A stretch of DNA of 64,000 nucleotides from the NCBI GenBank assembly GCA_016195815.1, contig JACPYX010000019.1, positions 124,001 through 188,000 on the forward strand. The letters are read 5' to 3'. Origin of the DNA: Chloroflexota bacterium (GTDB lineage Bacteria > Chloroflexota > Anaerolineae > Anaerolineales > Villigracilaceae). Of this stretch, positions 8,179 to 16,903 are shown piece by piece (position 1 is the first letter of the stretch; each line of letters opens with the position of its first letter). The notes under the pieces were generated by a model that made no database searches, was not told the origin of the DNA, and saw only the letters and a program-made list of their open reading frames with translations. Both the position numbers and the translations under genes were made by a program.

Positions 8179-10532
8179 TATTTCGATCCCTTCTTTGGAT
8201 TCGTTTCAGGGGCATTCATTTCAATCGGCAGGAGCACGCTAAATATCGCGCCTACGCCGCGCTGGCTTTCAACCCAGATGCGACCATGCTGGGCTTCCGT
8301 CAATGTCTTTGCGATTGAAAGCCCAACGCCGGTATCCCCCACGCCCTGGATCAGCACGTTGTCGGCGCGATAGAGGCGTGTGAAGACGCGCGGCAAATCT
8401 TCGGTGGGGATGCCGCCGCCGCCGTCGGTGACCTGGATCATGACATAATCCTGGCCTTTCTCGGTCGTGGTTTGGACCTTGAGGCGGATCGTGCCTTCGA
8501 TGGGTGTCGCGGCGCCTGCATTTTGCAAAAGGTGGATCAATATCTGCTGCAAAGCCTCACGGTCGGCGTGCAAGGTTGCGACCTTCTTGGGCAGGTCAAG
8601 GTGCATGGAGATGTTTTTTTCGCGTACCTGGCTGCTGGTATAAGCCATGGCATTATCAATGATAAGGTTAATATCAACCGGTTCTGGTTTCAAGCCAGCG
8701 AGGCCCGTTTCCAATGTTGTTACCTGGATCATATCGTCAATCAAACTGCCGATGCGTTCCGTGGATGCCTTGATTCGCTCGACAAATTTACGCTGCAATG
8801 CGCCAAGAATTCCAACCGATTCGCCGAGCAGGAGATCGGTGTATCCTACAACCGATGACATTGGCTGGCGTAATTCCTGCGAGATGGAGGCGATTACTTC
8901 AGCCTGTTCGCTGGGTTTGTGCCGTGAACTCCCGCCGCTTTTTTCCAGTTCAAGGATTTTTATATTAGCGTCAGCCAGCTGGTTTTGCAGGCGGGCTACA
9001 TCTTGTAATGTGGCCTTGAGTTCCTTCTCGATCTGCGACTCGGAGCGTTTTCCTTTGCCGCGCAAGGTCTCCAGTTCTTTTTGGAGTTGATCTATGGCGC
9101 GTTGGGATTCTTCCTGGATAAGCAGCAACGCCGCGGTATTTTCACCTTTGGAGGAGTCTTTCTCGGATTGCAGCGTCATCGCTTCGATCTGTTTAGAGAG
9201 TTCGTCGTTGCGGCGTTCCAGTTCGGTTAGTTGATTGCGGGCTATCTCCAGCGTTTGACGAGTTTGCTCGCCCTGTTGTTCGAGCTTGGTCATTTTCTGG
9301 CTTCGCTGAACGATTGGAACCAGCGAGACGGCTATATTGGCGAGGAAAGCCTGATCTTCGGCGGACCACAGGCGATTGGAATATGGGGATAGCAATAAGA
9401 CGCCGCCCATGGAATCCTTTTCAGGCGTCACGATGGGAACGCTGAGCAAGTGTCCGGGTGTGGTCAGGCCAAGCAGGTCGCTCAGCCCTTTGATGTCTGC
9501 GGATGTGCTGGAGGCGGGGAGGCGTAATGGGCGGCCGCGTTGCAGGGAGTTGGTAAGCATCGGGATGACGGCTTTGTTCATGCTTCCGCCTTCCAGATTT
9601 TCTTCGCGGATCAGGTCGTATCCGCTTGCGATGACGATCTGATTTTTATTGTCCGTCAGATAGATGAGAAAGCACAGGTCTGCAAGCATGGTTTGCGCGA
9701 TCGCGCGCGTAATTGCCGCGCTGACTTTTGGCGCTGTTGATTCCGCCGCTAATGATAGTAAAGCATGGAAAGTCTTTGGGTCTGTGCTGTATCGTCTGCG
9801 TTCGGGGACGGGCGTGTCTTGTTTAACGCTGGATGGACGGTTATCGGGCAAATTAATGGGTGCCGGAAAACGTTGTGCCAGAGTGGGCAGGATTGGGAAC
9901 GCCGCCAGATATAAAAGCCGGATGATGCCGGAATAATAACCATTTTCTCGAATAACCAGATGCCCAACGTGGCCCAGGAACGCCAGGGCAAGGAATGCCA
10001 GCCCGTTTCCGAATCCATTTGGGCGGCGGATCAACAAGATCAATGCGCCGATCAGTATGAAACTGATCGAGGCAATTTGCCACAGCCAATCATCGTTTGT
10101 GGCATTGTACATAACGGTGGATGCTTGCGGAGGCCAGGTGAGCAGGCTCAGGCCCATTGCCAATCCGACAAGCACACTGATTAATATAAAAGCCGAATCG
10201 GCGGGACGGCTTGGTTCTGGAAATCCCCACAGCCATGTGACCCAAATGATCGTGAAGAGAGAAAAAGCCCGGTCGAGCGGCGGCAGGCTGGCGGTCGGGT
10301 TGATGATATTTTGCCAGCCGAGTCCGCTAAAGATAAACATAAACAACTGCGCAGTTAGCAATAGTCCCAATCCAAGCATTGTACGGCGCGCCTGTGGAAA
10401 CTCGCTCAATCGCCAGTGACTAAATGCCGATTGGAATGCGTTGGCGATGGAGTAGATGACCAGGATGTGAAATACAACACTCCCGAGTGGGTTGCTGAGC
10501 GCTTGAAGAATTTGGTTAAAGAGATCGTTCAT
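8178..10532 (-). CDS. Histidine-kinase-like membrane protein lacking the phospho-acceptor His
   Basis: 784 residues. About eight membrane segments (residues 1-235) are followed by a GAF-like domain (about 260-410), a long coiled coil (about 415-545), a HisKA-like dimerisation region and a HATPase_c domain (about 640-775). The ATPase motifs are present: N box (HLLQNAGAAT), G1 (TDGGGGIP) and G2 (GDTGVGLSIAKTL). The H box reads ASISQELRQPMSSVVGY: residue 552, where His is phosphorylated in this family, is Gln (codon CAG, 8877-8879). Either it cannot autophosphorylate there or it acts as an ATP-binding scaffold. It starts an operon with LysM and LCP genes; a -10 box lies 8 nt before the ATG. No response regulator is adjacent. 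Confidence 0.88.
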   Translation of the reverse strand: MNDLFNQILQALSNPLGSVVFHILVIYSIANAFQSAFSHWRLSEFPQARRTMLGLGLLLTAQLFMFIFSGLGWQNIINPTASLPPLDRAFSLFTIIWVTWLWGFPEPSRPADSAFILISVLVGLAMGLSLLTWPPQASTVMYNATNDDWLWQIASISFILIGALILLIRRPNGFGNGLAFLALAFLGHVGHLVIRENGYYSGIIRLLYLAAFPILPTLAQRFPAPINLPDNRPSSVKQDTPVPERRRYSTDPKTFHALLSLAAESTAPKVSAAITRAIAQTMLADLCFLIYLTDNKNQIVIASGYDLIREENLEGGSMNKAVIPMLTNSLQRGRPLRLPASSTSADIKGLSDLLGLTTPGHLLSVPIVTPEKDSMGGVLLLSPYSNRLWSAEDQAFLANIAVSLVPIVQRSQKMTKLEQQGEQTRQTLEIARNQLTELERRNDELSKQIEAMTLQSEKDSSKGENTAALLLIQEESQRAIDQLQKELETLRGKGKRSESQIEKELKATLQDVARLQNQLADANIKILELEKSGGSSRHKPSEQAEVIASISQELRQPMSSVVGYTDLLLGESVGILGALQRKFVERIKASTERIGSLIDDMIQVTTLETGLAGLKPEPVDINLIIDNAMAYTSSQVREKNISMHLDLPKKVATLHADREALQQILIHLLQNAGAATPIEGTIRLKVQTTTEKGQDYVMIQVTDGGGGIPTEDLPRVFTRLYRADNVLIQGVGDTGVGLSIAKTLTEAQHGRIWVESQRGVGAIFSVLLPIEMNAPETNPKKGSK

Positions 10533-10540
10533 TCGTCGTG

Positions 10541-10546
10541 ATTATA
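10541..10546 (-). promoter_or_regulatory. -10 box eight bases before the kinase-like gene start
   Basis: On the minus strand TATAAT (10546-10541) is followed by CACGACGA and then ATG 10532, predicting a leaderless or nearly leaderless transcript for the envelope operon. The bases after the box resemble those at the glycosyltransferase promoter (TATAATCACGAC). Confidence 0.55.
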
Positions 10547-10642
10547 CTTCGACTTATAGAAATATGCCTTCCGTCGGGATTGACGGCATTTGAGCGCCCC
10601 GTTTGCGAAGATGCAAAAGGCCGTCTAAAAGCAAAGTTGCGT

Positions 10643-10648
10643 TAAAAT
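10643..10648 (+). promoter_or_regulatory. -10 box six bases before the HycI-like gene
   Basis: TAAAAT at 10643-10648, six bases, then ATG 10655. No ribosome binding site is seen, which fits a leaderless mRNA. Confidence 0.45.
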
Positions 10649-10654
10649 GCGGGG

Positions 10655-11122
10655 ATGATTGAAGAATTGGCGCAGCGTGTTGACAACAAAAAAGTTCTTC
10701 TTTTCGGCGTTGGAAACCGTCTGCGGGGGGATGAAGGCCTCGGTTGTTTCCTGGTGAACCGCTTGAAGGGCAAGATCAGAATCCCACTGGTTGACGGCGG
10801 CAGTGTGCCCGAAAAACAACTGGGCCTGCTCGCATCATCGCACCCGGACCTGGTGCTGGTTGTGGTTGCCGCAGATGTGCCGAACACTTCTTCGGGCGAT
10901 ATCACTTTGTTGAATCTCGATCAACTGCGGCCCATGCAGGTAAAAACTCGCAGCGCAGATTTGTCGCTGTTGTTTCGATTTATTCCGCAGAAATCCCGGC
11001 CTGAGGTAATAATAATCGCAGTTCAGCCTGATGACGAGATAGAAGGCCGCAAGGGGGTTTCCAATACGGTGCAAGCGGCGCTGGACGGATTGGAAGCTTT
11101 GTTTGTGGAATTGTTTGGCTAA
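10655..11122 (+). CDS. HycI/M52 hydrogenase-maturation-protease-like protein (orphan)
   Basis: 155 residues with the M52 fold pattern: FGVGNRLRGDEGLG matches the first metal-binding Asp motif (GNxxxGDDGxG), and VDGGSVPEKQ plus VVVAADVPNTSSGDI match the HycI-type second region with its Asp. The nickel-binding His of HycI (in TTHNMPL) aligns with RSADLSLL, so the third ligand seems missing. Family members cut the C-terminus of the NiFe hydrogenase large subunit after nickel insertion. No hydrogenase or hyp gene is in the window. It may act elsewhere on a distant hydrogenase or have a changed role. A palindromic terminator follows. Confidence 0.78.
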   Translation: MIEELAQRVDNKKVLLFGVGNRLRGDEGLGCFLVNRLKGKIRIPLVDGGSVPEKQLGLLASSHPDLVLVVVAADVPNTSSGDITLLNLDQLRPMQVKTRSADLSLLFRFIPQKSRPEVIIIAVQPDDEIEGRKGVSNTVQAALDGLEALFVELFG

Positions 11123-11157
11123 ACAAGATGGGCAACCAAGCGAGTTGCCCATCTTGT
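11123..11157. terminator. Bidirectional terminator between convergent genes
   Basis: A perfect 14-bp stem (11123-11136 with 11144-11157, ACAAGATGGGCAAC) with a 7-nt loop fills the 36-bp gap between the HycI-like gene and the glycosyltransferase. The T-tract is short on both strands. Confidence 0.7.
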
Positions 11158-11158
11158 G

Positions 11159-11842
11159 TTAATCCACGAACTTGTATTTCAGAAGAGCCCACACTGCCTC
11201 AAAGGCGTCTTTTAATTTTATTTTCTTGCCTTCAGAGTAATCGCGAGGGTTGAATGAAATCGGCACTTCGTAAATTCGAAAATGTCGTTTCAATAATTTA
11301 GCAGTGAACTCCGGTTCGAAATCGAAACGGTTGGCGCGCAACGACATCCCTTTGATTACTTCGCGCCGGAAGACTTTGTATCCCGTTTCCATGTCGCTCA
11401 AAATAGTGTCGTAAAGAATGTTGGTCATGAATGTCAGCATTTTGTTGGCGATCATATGCCAGAACATTGCCACGCGCCGCGGTCCGCCCAGAAACCGTGA
11501 GCCATAAACCACGTCTGCGGTGCCGTTTTTGATCGGTTCAAGCAATGCCGGGTAATCATGCGGGCTGTATTCAAGGTCGGCATCCTGGATTAGGATGATT
11601 TCGCCGCGCGCCGCTTGAAGTCCGGTGCGAACCGCTGCGCCTTTTCCTTGATTCTGTTCGTGCAGGATGACGCGCAGGCCGGATTTTCCGTCCAGTTTTT
11701 TAAGGACGTCGCGGGTGCCGTCTTGTGAGCCATCGTCTATTACGATGATCTCCCATGCCAACCTGGTGGCTTTGACGCGCTTCAGAATTTCCTGGATGTT
11801 GTCAACTTCGTTGTAGACGGGGATGACTACGGATAGCTTCAT
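11159..11842 (-). CDS. Family 2 glycosyltransferase, polyprenyl-phosphate mannosyl/glucosyltransferase type
   Basis: 227 residues, the size of DPM1-like GT2 enzymes without membrane segments. The N-terminus MKLSVVIPVYNEVDN, the nucleotide-binding IVIDDGSQDGTRDVL, the DxD-like QDADLEYSPHDYPALL, and YGSRFLGGPRR are all typical. It probably transfers a hexose from NDP- or GDP-sugar to undecaprenyl phosphate at the inner face of the membrane, giving the donor for GT-C enzymes such as the candidate at 43402. Transcription likely starts from a TATAAT box nine bases upstream of the ATG. The reading frame is intact. Confidence 0.88.
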   Translation of the reverse strand: MKLSVVIPVYNEVDNIQEILKRVKATRLAWEIIVIDDGSQDGTRDVLKKLDGKSGLRVILHEQNQGKGAAVRTGLQAARGEIILIQDADLEYSPHDYPALLEPIKNGTADVVYGSRFLGGPRRVAMFWHMIANKMLTFMTNILYDTILSDMETGYKVFRREVIKGMSLRANRFDFEPEFTAKLLKRHFRIYEVPISFNPRDYSEGKKIKLKDAFEAVWALLKYKFVD

Positions 11843-11851
11843 AGTGTCGTG

Positions 11852-11857
11852 ATTATA
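11852..11857 (-). promoter_or_regulatory. -10 box nine bases before the glycosyltransferase start
   Basis: TATAAT on the minus strand (11857-11852), nine bases (CACGACACT), then ATG 11842. The predicted leader is 0-3 nt. Confidence 0.5.
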
Positions 11858-11999
11858 AGCGAAAAAAAAGCAGGCTTTGCGCCGGAGTTTTTCTTCTCAA
11901 TCGAAATGCGTTTGTCAGGAAGCGGCGCTGGTCTGCCGTGCTATAATCCGACTGATATAGAAATTATCCTTGATTTCCCCAGCTCAGGAGGGGACTCGC

Positions 12000-13325
12000 A
12001 TGACCCATCCAACCGGACAATCGTCTATCCCCAGTGTGTCTTTTGTTCCGCCCCAGATCAACAGCCTTGAAGATACGGGGCTGTCGCCTTTGTGGCTGCA
12101 AGACCTGATATTGAAGGTTCTATATTCGCGTGGTTACTTGACGGGCTTTAAGATTGCTGAGGAAATCGCGCTGCCGTTTGCCGGCGTGACGGATCAATTG
12201 CTGATTGCGCTCAAACAGGAAAAATTCATTGAAGTCAGGTCTTCGCAGGGCGGGTTAGGTGAAGGCGCCTACACTTATGGAATTACCACTGCCGGGAATC
12301 AGCGCGCCCGTGAAGCTCTTGAGCGCAGTCAATATGCCGGGCAGGCGCCTGTGCCGTTTGAAGTATATAACGAGTCTATTCGCCGCCAAAAGAGCGGACG
12401 ATTGACCGTGACCACGCGCACGATGCGGCAGATCCTTTCGCAGTTGGTTATCTCGGAATCTTCGTTCCAGAGGCTTGGCCCGGCGCTTAACTCCGGCACA
12501 TCTATTTTTATGTATGGCCCTCCCGGCAACGGCAAGACCAGCATTGCGCGTGCCTTTGGCAATTTGGTTCTCAGCCAGACGATGTATATTCCCTATGCTC
12601 TTTATCTGGATGGACAAGTCATCAAGGTCTATGATGCAGTCAGCCACAAGCTGGCTCCCGAGTCGGAGAATGGCGGCAGCACTACTGGCAATTTGCGTTC
12701 CAATACGCGCCGCGACCCGCGTTGGGTAAAGATACGCCGTCCATTTATTGTGGTTGGCGGCGAACTTACCCTCGAAGGTCTTGACCTCGTTTTCGATGAC
12801 ACGCACAAATTCTATGAAGCCCCATTCCAGGTCAAAGCCAATGGCGGCATTTTGCTAATAGACGACTTCGGACGCCAACAGGTCCGTCCGCGCGATCTGC
12901 TGAACCGCTGGATCGTTCCGCTTGAGAACCGTGTTGACTTCCTGCGCCTCCACACCGGACGAAAAGTGGAGGTGCCGTTTGATGTGCTGATCGTCTTCTC
13001 AACCAATCTCCCGCCAAAAGACCTTGTTGACGAGGCCTTCCTGCGCCGCCTGCGCCACAAAGTCGAGATCGGTGACCCGTCTTATGAAGAATATCGTGAG
13101 ATCTTCCGCCGCGTAGCCGCCGATAAAAAAGTGGAATATAACGATCAGGGTCTTGCCTATCTTTTGCAGGAATGGTACATCAAACGCAACCGCAAACTGC
13201 GAGCCTCGCACCCGCGCGATCTTTGCGACCAGATCATTGATATTTCATCTTATCTCTCTGTCCCGCCGACCATGTCGCGCGAAATGATTGACCGCGCTGG
13301 GCAAGCCTATTTCGTGGAAATCTAA
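12000..13325 (+). CDS. AAA-type ATPase with N-terminal winged-helix-like region
   Basis: 441 residues. The N-terminal 130 residues look like a winged helix (LILKVLYSRGYLTGFKIAEE, then VTDQLLIALKQEKFIEVR). The ATPase follows: Walker A FMYGPPGNGKTSIARAF (about 170-186), Walker B GGILLIDDFGRQ, and a sensor/Arg segment FSTNLPPKDLVDEAFLRRLR. The family is the 'predicted ATPase with chaperone activity' group sometimes found near pilus genes, related to MoxR/magnesium-chelatase ATPases. The substrate is unknown. Start ATG 12000 has an AGGAGGGG site; an in-frame TTG at 11970 has none. A TATAAT at 11942-11947 is a likely promoter giving a leader of about 45 nt. GDPD follows 56 bp downstream. Confidence 0.8.
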   Translation: MTHPTGQSSIPSVSFVPPQINSLEDTGLSPLWLQDLILKVLYSRGYLTGFKIAEEIALPFAGVTDQLLIALKQEKFIEVRSSQGGLGEGAYTYGITTAGNQRAREALERSQYAGQAPVPFEVYNESIRRQKSGRLTVTTRTMRQILSQLVISESSFQRLGPALNSGTSIFMYGPPGNGKTSIARAFGNLVLSQTMYIPYALYLDGQVIKVYDAVSHKLAPESENGGSTTGNLRSNTRRDPRWVKIRRPFIVVGGELTLEGLDLVFDDTHKFYEAPFQVKANGGILLIDDFGRQQVRPRDLLNRWIVPLENRVDFLRLHTGRKVEVPFDVLIVFSTNLPPKDLVDEAFLRRLRHKVEIGDPSYEEYREIFRRVAADKKVEYNDQGLAYLLQEWYIKRNRKLRASHPRDLCDQIIDISSYLSVPPTMSREMIDRAGQAYFVEI

Positions 13326-13381
13326 CGATCATTCTACGAATATTGCAGGCCGATGAATAAGCACTGCATAATCCGCCAACC

Positions 13382-14134
13382 ATGCTCACTGACCTTCCAC
13401 GCCCAATCATCTTTGCCCACCGCGGCGCTTCGGCCTATGCGCCGGAGAATACCCTGCCGTCCTTTGAACTTGCCGTGTCCCAAGGCGCGGACGCTGTTGA
13501 GCTAGATGCCAAACTTAGCTTCGATGGACAGGTTGTTGTATTTCATGACGCAACCCTGGAGCGCACAACAAACGGCTCTGGCCGCCTTTCCCAGAAAACT
13601 TTCTCTGACCTGCGTTCACTGGATGCAGGCAGTTTCTTCTCGGATCAATTTCGCGGCGTAAAAATCCCGGCGCTCGAAGAAGTTTTTGAGACTGTCGGCA
13701 AAAAGATATTTATCAACATCGAACTGACCAACTATGCCACGCCGCACGATGCGCTTGTCGAAAAAGTATGCGCGCTGGTCAAGAAACACGGCTTGGAAAA
13801 AAACGTGGTCTTCTCCTCGTTCTTTGCGTCCAATCTTAAGAAGGCTGAGCATCTTCTGCCTGGCGTCCCGCGCGGATTGCTGGCTCTCGAAGGTTGGATG
13901 GGCGCATGGGCACGCTCCTTCGGGTTTGCGTTTGGCGAATATGCCGCATTGCATCCGTATCTCACCGATGTCAACGCGCAACAAGTCGGCCGCGTGCACC
14001 GGCTTAAACGCCGCGTTCATGTTTGGACGGTCAACAAAGCCGAAGAGATCGCGTGCCTCAAAGCCTGGGGGGTGGACGGAATCTTCACCGACGATCCCCA
14101 GCTTGCCTTGCGTACGATAGGGAGGCACACGTGA
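13382..14134 (+). CDS. ugpQ: Glycerophosphodiester phosphodiesterase
   Basis: 250 residues, normal for cytoplasmic GDPD. Active-site motifs are complete: IFAHRGASAYAPENTLPSF (His and Arg-Gly), VELDAKLSFDGQVVVFHD (metal Glu/Asp and second His) and the C-terminal WTVNKAEEIACLKAWGVDG. It hydrolyses glycerophosphodiesters to sn-glycerol 3-phosphate and an alcohol, using Ca or Mg. No signal peptide is seen, so it acts inside. A CATAAT box lies nine bases before the ATG. Its stop overlaps the GTG start of the GH3 gene (GTGA, 14131-14134). Confidence 0.93.
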   Translation: MLTDLPRPIIFAHRGASAYAPENTLPSFELAVSQGADAVELDAKLSFDGQVVVFHDATLERTTNGSGRLSQKTFSDLRSLDAGSFFSDQFRGVKIPALEEVFETVGKKIFINIELTNYATPHDALVEKVCALVKKHGLEKNVVFSSFFASNLKKAEHLLPGVPRGLLALEGWMGAWARSFGFAFGEYAALHPYLTDVNAQQVGRVHRLKRRVHVWTVNKAEEIACLKAWGVDGIFTDDPQLALRTIGRHT

Positions 14135-16896
14135 TCCCTCGCGAGGGATTGAAGCGCGCTCTGATTAATGCGTTCATGCTTTTGGCGCTGATCCTGACTT
14201 CGTTCAGCAGCCCGCTTCAAGTCCAGGCCCAGACCGTTACGCCCCCGCTGGCGGTCCGTCAATTATTTGAAAAGATGACGCCGGAGGAGCGCGTAGGGCA
14301 ATTGTTCCTTGTAACTTTTACGGGGACTGACTCAAGCGACCAATCTCAAATATATGACTTGATCGTCAATCGCCACATTGGGGGCGTGATTCTGAAAGCG
14401 GGCAATGATAACTTCACAGCGGCGCCGAATACGATCCCTGCTGCATATCAATTGATCCAAAGCCTGCAACAGATCGAATGGGATGGCTCGACTCGCGCTG
14501 TCACTGATCCCAAAACAGGTCAGTTGGTTCAAAATGCCTATGTGCCGCTCCTGATCGGCATCTCACAAGATGAAGATGGTTCGCCCAATGACCAGCTTCT
14601 AAGCGGTCTTACGCCTTTGCCTTCCGAGATGGCAATTGGCGCCACGTGGAAGCCAGATTTAGCCAATAAGGTTGGGGCGGTGATGGGGCGTGAACTTTCT
14701 GCGTTGGGTGTGAATCTATATTTCGGCCCGGCTTTGGATGTGCTCGAATCGCCGAGCTCTTCTGCCCTGGGAGACATGGGCACGCGAGTCTTTGGCGGCG
14801 ACCCATACTGGGTCGGAGAAATGGGAAGCCAGTATGTAAGCGGATTACATAGCGGGAGTGGAAATCGCCTGCTGGTGGTCGCCAAACATTTCCCGGGGCG
14901 CGGTAGTTCAGATCGCCCGCAACAAGATGAAGTCGCGACGGTTCGTAAGTCTCTTGAACAATTGAAGCAGATAGAATTGGCGCCCTTTTTCGATGTGACC
15001 GGCAATGCTCCGTCTCCGGATGCGACCGTGGATGGTTTGCTCGTATCGCACATTCGCTATCAGGGATTTCAAGGAAATATCCGCGCCACCACGCGCCCGA
15101 TCAGTTTCGATGAACAGGCGCTCTCGGCGGTTCTCAACCTGCCCCAATTTTCCGCCTGGCGTAACAACGGCGGACTGCTGATCAGCGACGATCTTGGTTC
15201 GCGCGCGGTGCGCCAGTTCTACTCCACGGGCGCGGACTTCCAGGCGCGCAATGTGGCGCGGGATGCTTTTGTAGCTGGCAACGATTTGCTGTATCTCGGC
15301 AATATCGTTTCGAGCAACGCGCCAGATACGTATTCGACCGTCGTCCGCATCCTTGATTTTTTTGCGCAGAAATATCGCGAAGACCCGGCCTTCGCACAAC
15401 GCGTGGATGCGTCTGTCCTGCGCATTCTGATGCTCAAGAACCGTATTTACAATGTGTTTTCGATTGCCCAGGTTCTTGCGCCCGCCTCTAAATTGGATTC
15501 TCTTGCTCAGTCTCAGGAAGTGACGTTTGAAGTGGCGCGCAAGTCTGCCACGCTCATCAGCCCCGGGCCGAAAGACCTGACCGCCCTGTTGCCGACTCCC
15601 CCGCAGGTCCGTGACCGGCTTATTTTTTTTACCGACGTTGTACAGGCCCGGCAATGCAGTCAATGCGCCGATCAACCAATTCTGTCTTTTGATGCCTTTC
15701 AAAATGTAGTTGTTCAATTATATGGTCCGCAAAGCGGCAATCAGACATCGTCGTTTCGTTTGTCATCCTATTCGTTGAGCGACCTATCCGATTATTTGAG
15801 TGGAAAAAGCCCCCCCTATCTTGGAGATGACCTAAGTCGTTCGGGCTGGGTTATTTTTTCGCTGACCGATAACAGTGCTGGCCAGCCGCAGATTGTGAGC
15901 CGCTTCCTTTCCGAACGCCAGGACTTGTTGCGCGATAAACGCGTCTTGCTCTTTGCGTTTGGCGCGCCATACTATCTGGGCGCCACCGACATCTCGCGTC
16001 TCGATGCATACTATGCGCTTTACAGCAAAGAGCCGCCTTTTGTGGAAGTGGCGGCGCGCTTGCTCTTTCAAGAACTGGCGCCAACGGGCGCTTCACCTGT
16101 GTCCATTCCGGGGTTGGGATATGATTTGATTCAGGTCACTGCACCGGACCCGAACCAAATCATACCGATCACACTGGACCTGCCTGCGGCTCCCACTCCG
16201 GCAAATGCCCTTACGCCCGAGGCGACACCGGTCCCGCTTTTCAAGATCGGCGACACTATATCCATTCGAACGGATGTGATCATTGATCGTAACGGCAATC
16301 CGGTGCCGGATGGAACGGTGGTGCATTTTTCTATTACTTTGACGGGAGAGGGCGGCGGAATTTTGCAACAGGCTGATGCAGTCACAACCAAAGGCGTAGC
16401 GCGCGTATCCTTCGGGCTTGATAAACCAGGCCTGCTTCAGATCCGCGCCTCAAGTGACCCGGCGTCTGTTTCAGAAGTCCTGCAACTGGATGTTTCGAGC
16501 GGGGGCCAGCCCGCGGCGGTGACGGTGATCGTTCCGCAGTTGACGCAAGAGATTGCACCGCAAACACCGCAGACTCCCCAGCCTCAACAAGACGACTTTG
16601 TCACTCCGCAAGGCGCGCCGCGCTTCACTGCCTGGCTCCTGACCATGCTTTTGCTGGCAGTGGGTGTGTTGTTGGTCTTTTGGGCGGGAGCCCGCCTGGA
16701 AAGCGGTCGCTGGGGAATGCGTTGGGGGTTATGTGCGCTGGCAGGTGGTTTGCTGTTCTACAATTACATTGCGCTTGGGTTGCCGGGCAGCGCAGATTTC
16801 GCCGCCTCGAGTGGAATCGGCGGAATATTAAGCGTGACTGCGTTTGGGTTGTTGGCCGGCTGGGGAGTTGGCTGGCTGTGGGCGCGCCGCGATTGA
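14131..16896 (+). CDS. Secreted, membrane-anchored glycoside hydrolase family 3 (NagZ-like) protein
   Basis: 921 residues. A signal peptide (about 1-33, INAFMLLALILTSFSSPLQVQA) leads to a GH3 N-domain (about 40-400) with TPEERVGQLFLVTF, VAKHFPGRGSSDRPQQDE (KH motif) and LLISDDLGSRAV, whose Asp is the expected nucleophile. A second alpha/beta region (about 430-700) resembles the GH3 C-domain, then an invasin/Big-1-like Ig domain (about 730-830) with RNGNPVPDGTVVHFS, a Gln/Pro linker, and two or three C-terminal membrane segments. It likely removes beta-N-acetylglucosamine from wall or other glycans outside the cell. Start GTG 14131 is preceded by GGAGG at 14121 and is coupled to GDPD; an upstream in-frame start within GDPD would destroy the signal peptide. 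Confidence 0.87.
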   Translation: MIPREGLKRALINAFMLLALILTSFSSPLQVQAQTVTPPLAVRQLFEKMTPEERVGQLFLVTFTGTDSSDQSQIYDLIVNRHIGGVILKAGNDNFTAAPNTIPAAYQLIQSLQQIEWDGSTRAVTDPKTGQLVQNAYVPLLIGISQDEDGSPNDQLLSGLTPLPSEMAIGATWKPDLANKVGAVMGRELSALGVNLYFGPALDVLESPSSSALGDMGTRVFGGDPYWVGEMGSQYVSGLHSGSGNRLLVVAKHFPGRGSSDRPQQDEVATVRKSLEQLKQIELAPFFDVTGNAPSPDATVDGLLVSHIRYQGFQGNIRATTRPISFDEQALSAVLNLPQFSAWRNNGGLLISDDLGSRAVRQFYSTGADFQARNVARDAFVAGNDLLYLGNIVSSNAPDTYSTVVRILDFFAQKYREDPAFAQRVDASVLRILMLKNRIYNVFSIAQVLAPASKLDSLAQSQEVTFEVARKSATLISPGPKDLTALLPTPPQVRDRLIFFTDVVQARQCSQCADQPILSFDAFQNVVVQLYGPQSGNQTSSFRLSSYSLSDLSDYLSGKSPPYLGDDLSRSGWVIFSLTDNSAGQPQIVSRFLSERQDLLRDKRVLLFAFGAPYYLGATDISRLDAYYALYSKEPPFVEVAARLLFQELAPTGASPVSIPGLGYDLIQVTAPDPNQIIPITLDLPAAPTPANALTPEATPVPLFKIGDTISIRTDVIIDRNGNPVPDGTVVHFSITLTGEGGGILQQADAVTTKGVARVSFGLDKPGLLQIRASSDPASVSEVLQLDVSSGGQPAAVTVIVPQLTQEIAPQTPQTPQPQQDDFVTPQGAPRFTAWLLTMLLLAVGVLLVFWAGARLESGRWGMRWGLCALAGGLLFYNYIALGLPGSADFAASSGIGGILSVTAFGLLAGWGVGWLWARRD

Positions 16897-16903
16897 TAAA
16901 GCG

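Noticed and set aside
14908-15717. Leftward reading frame of about 270 codons inside the GH3 gene
   Set aside because: Antisense to motif-bearing GH3 sequence, with no family features or ribosome binding site.
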